DNA from: JBFJVD01 sp041624375
GTDB taxonomy: Bacteria > Chloroflexota > Anaerolineae > Anaerolineales > E44-bin32
NCBI GenBank assembly: GCA_041624375.1
Contig: JBFJVD010000047.1
Location: forward strand, 1-13,876
Direction: 5' to 3'
Length of the DNA: 13,876 bases
Made by a program: the position numbers and the translations under genes. Positions 13,876-13,876 of this stretch are shown here, one piece after another (the first letter of the stretch is position 1; each line of letters begins with the position of its first letter). Under the pieces are notes generated by a model. That model was not told the origin of the DNA. It worked only from the letters and a program-made list of their open reading frames with translations, and did no database searches.

Positions 13876-13876
13876 C

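Overview
This GC-rich bacterial window is tightly packed: no gene-free stretch exceeds about 220 bases, and all genes but one read leftward (minus strand). I see no transposase, integrase, tRNA, rRNA or CRISPR array. The content is housekeeping: translation and ribosome recycling, UMP kinase, undecaprenyl and CDP-diacylglycerol lipid synthesis, Rho, fructose-1,6-bisphosphatase and cell-wall enzymes. The short ~200-residue EF-Ts, the tandem membrane-anchored LysM/M23 proteins behind rho and the class II GlpX suggest Chloroflexota, perhaps Anaerolineae-like. That placement is recalled from typical gene neighbourhoods, not proven here.

Following minus-strand transcription from the right edge: a clipped gene end (13876-13813) overlaps an M16-family peptidase subunit (13820-12513), which is followed at once by acpS (12509-12129). 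A clear extended -10 promoter (12107-12078) and a leader with a 5' hairpin then precede rpsB (11918-10893). The rpsB product ends in a very acidic tail partly built from a 42-bp tandem repeat, and its stop overlaps the tsf start as ATGA. A strong intrinsic terminator (10287-10261) lies between tsf and pyrH. Then come frr, uppS and cdsA in the classical order, but glpX follows where dxr is often found.

Next is an unrecognised two-pass membrane protein (6222-5173) whose cytoplasmic N-terminus is a Rho_N-like domain. It sits directly upstream of rho. A near-consensus promoter (5166-5138) and a ~180-nt C-rich leader lead into rho (4951-3671). One base after the rho stop, a GTG with an excellent ribosome-binding site starts a LysM/M23 protein (3669-2599). 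A second paralogue (2471-1278) has its own promoter and a TTG start, and ends at an intrinsic terminator (1253-1227). The only plus-strand gene is a 5'-truncated FAD oxidoreductase of geranylgeranyl-reductase type (1-1140), which converges on this cluster.

Several starts given here differ from the longest open frame (glpX, cdsA, uppS, pyrH, rpsB, the M16 gene and the rho-proximal M23 gene). I chose them from ribosome-binding sites, stop/start overlaps and family N-termini. The items most worth a second look are the Rho_N membrane protein beside rho, the repeat-built acidic tail of S2, the C-rich rho leader and the M16 subunit that has lost its zinc motif. I found no wholly new multi-gene system that I could defend.
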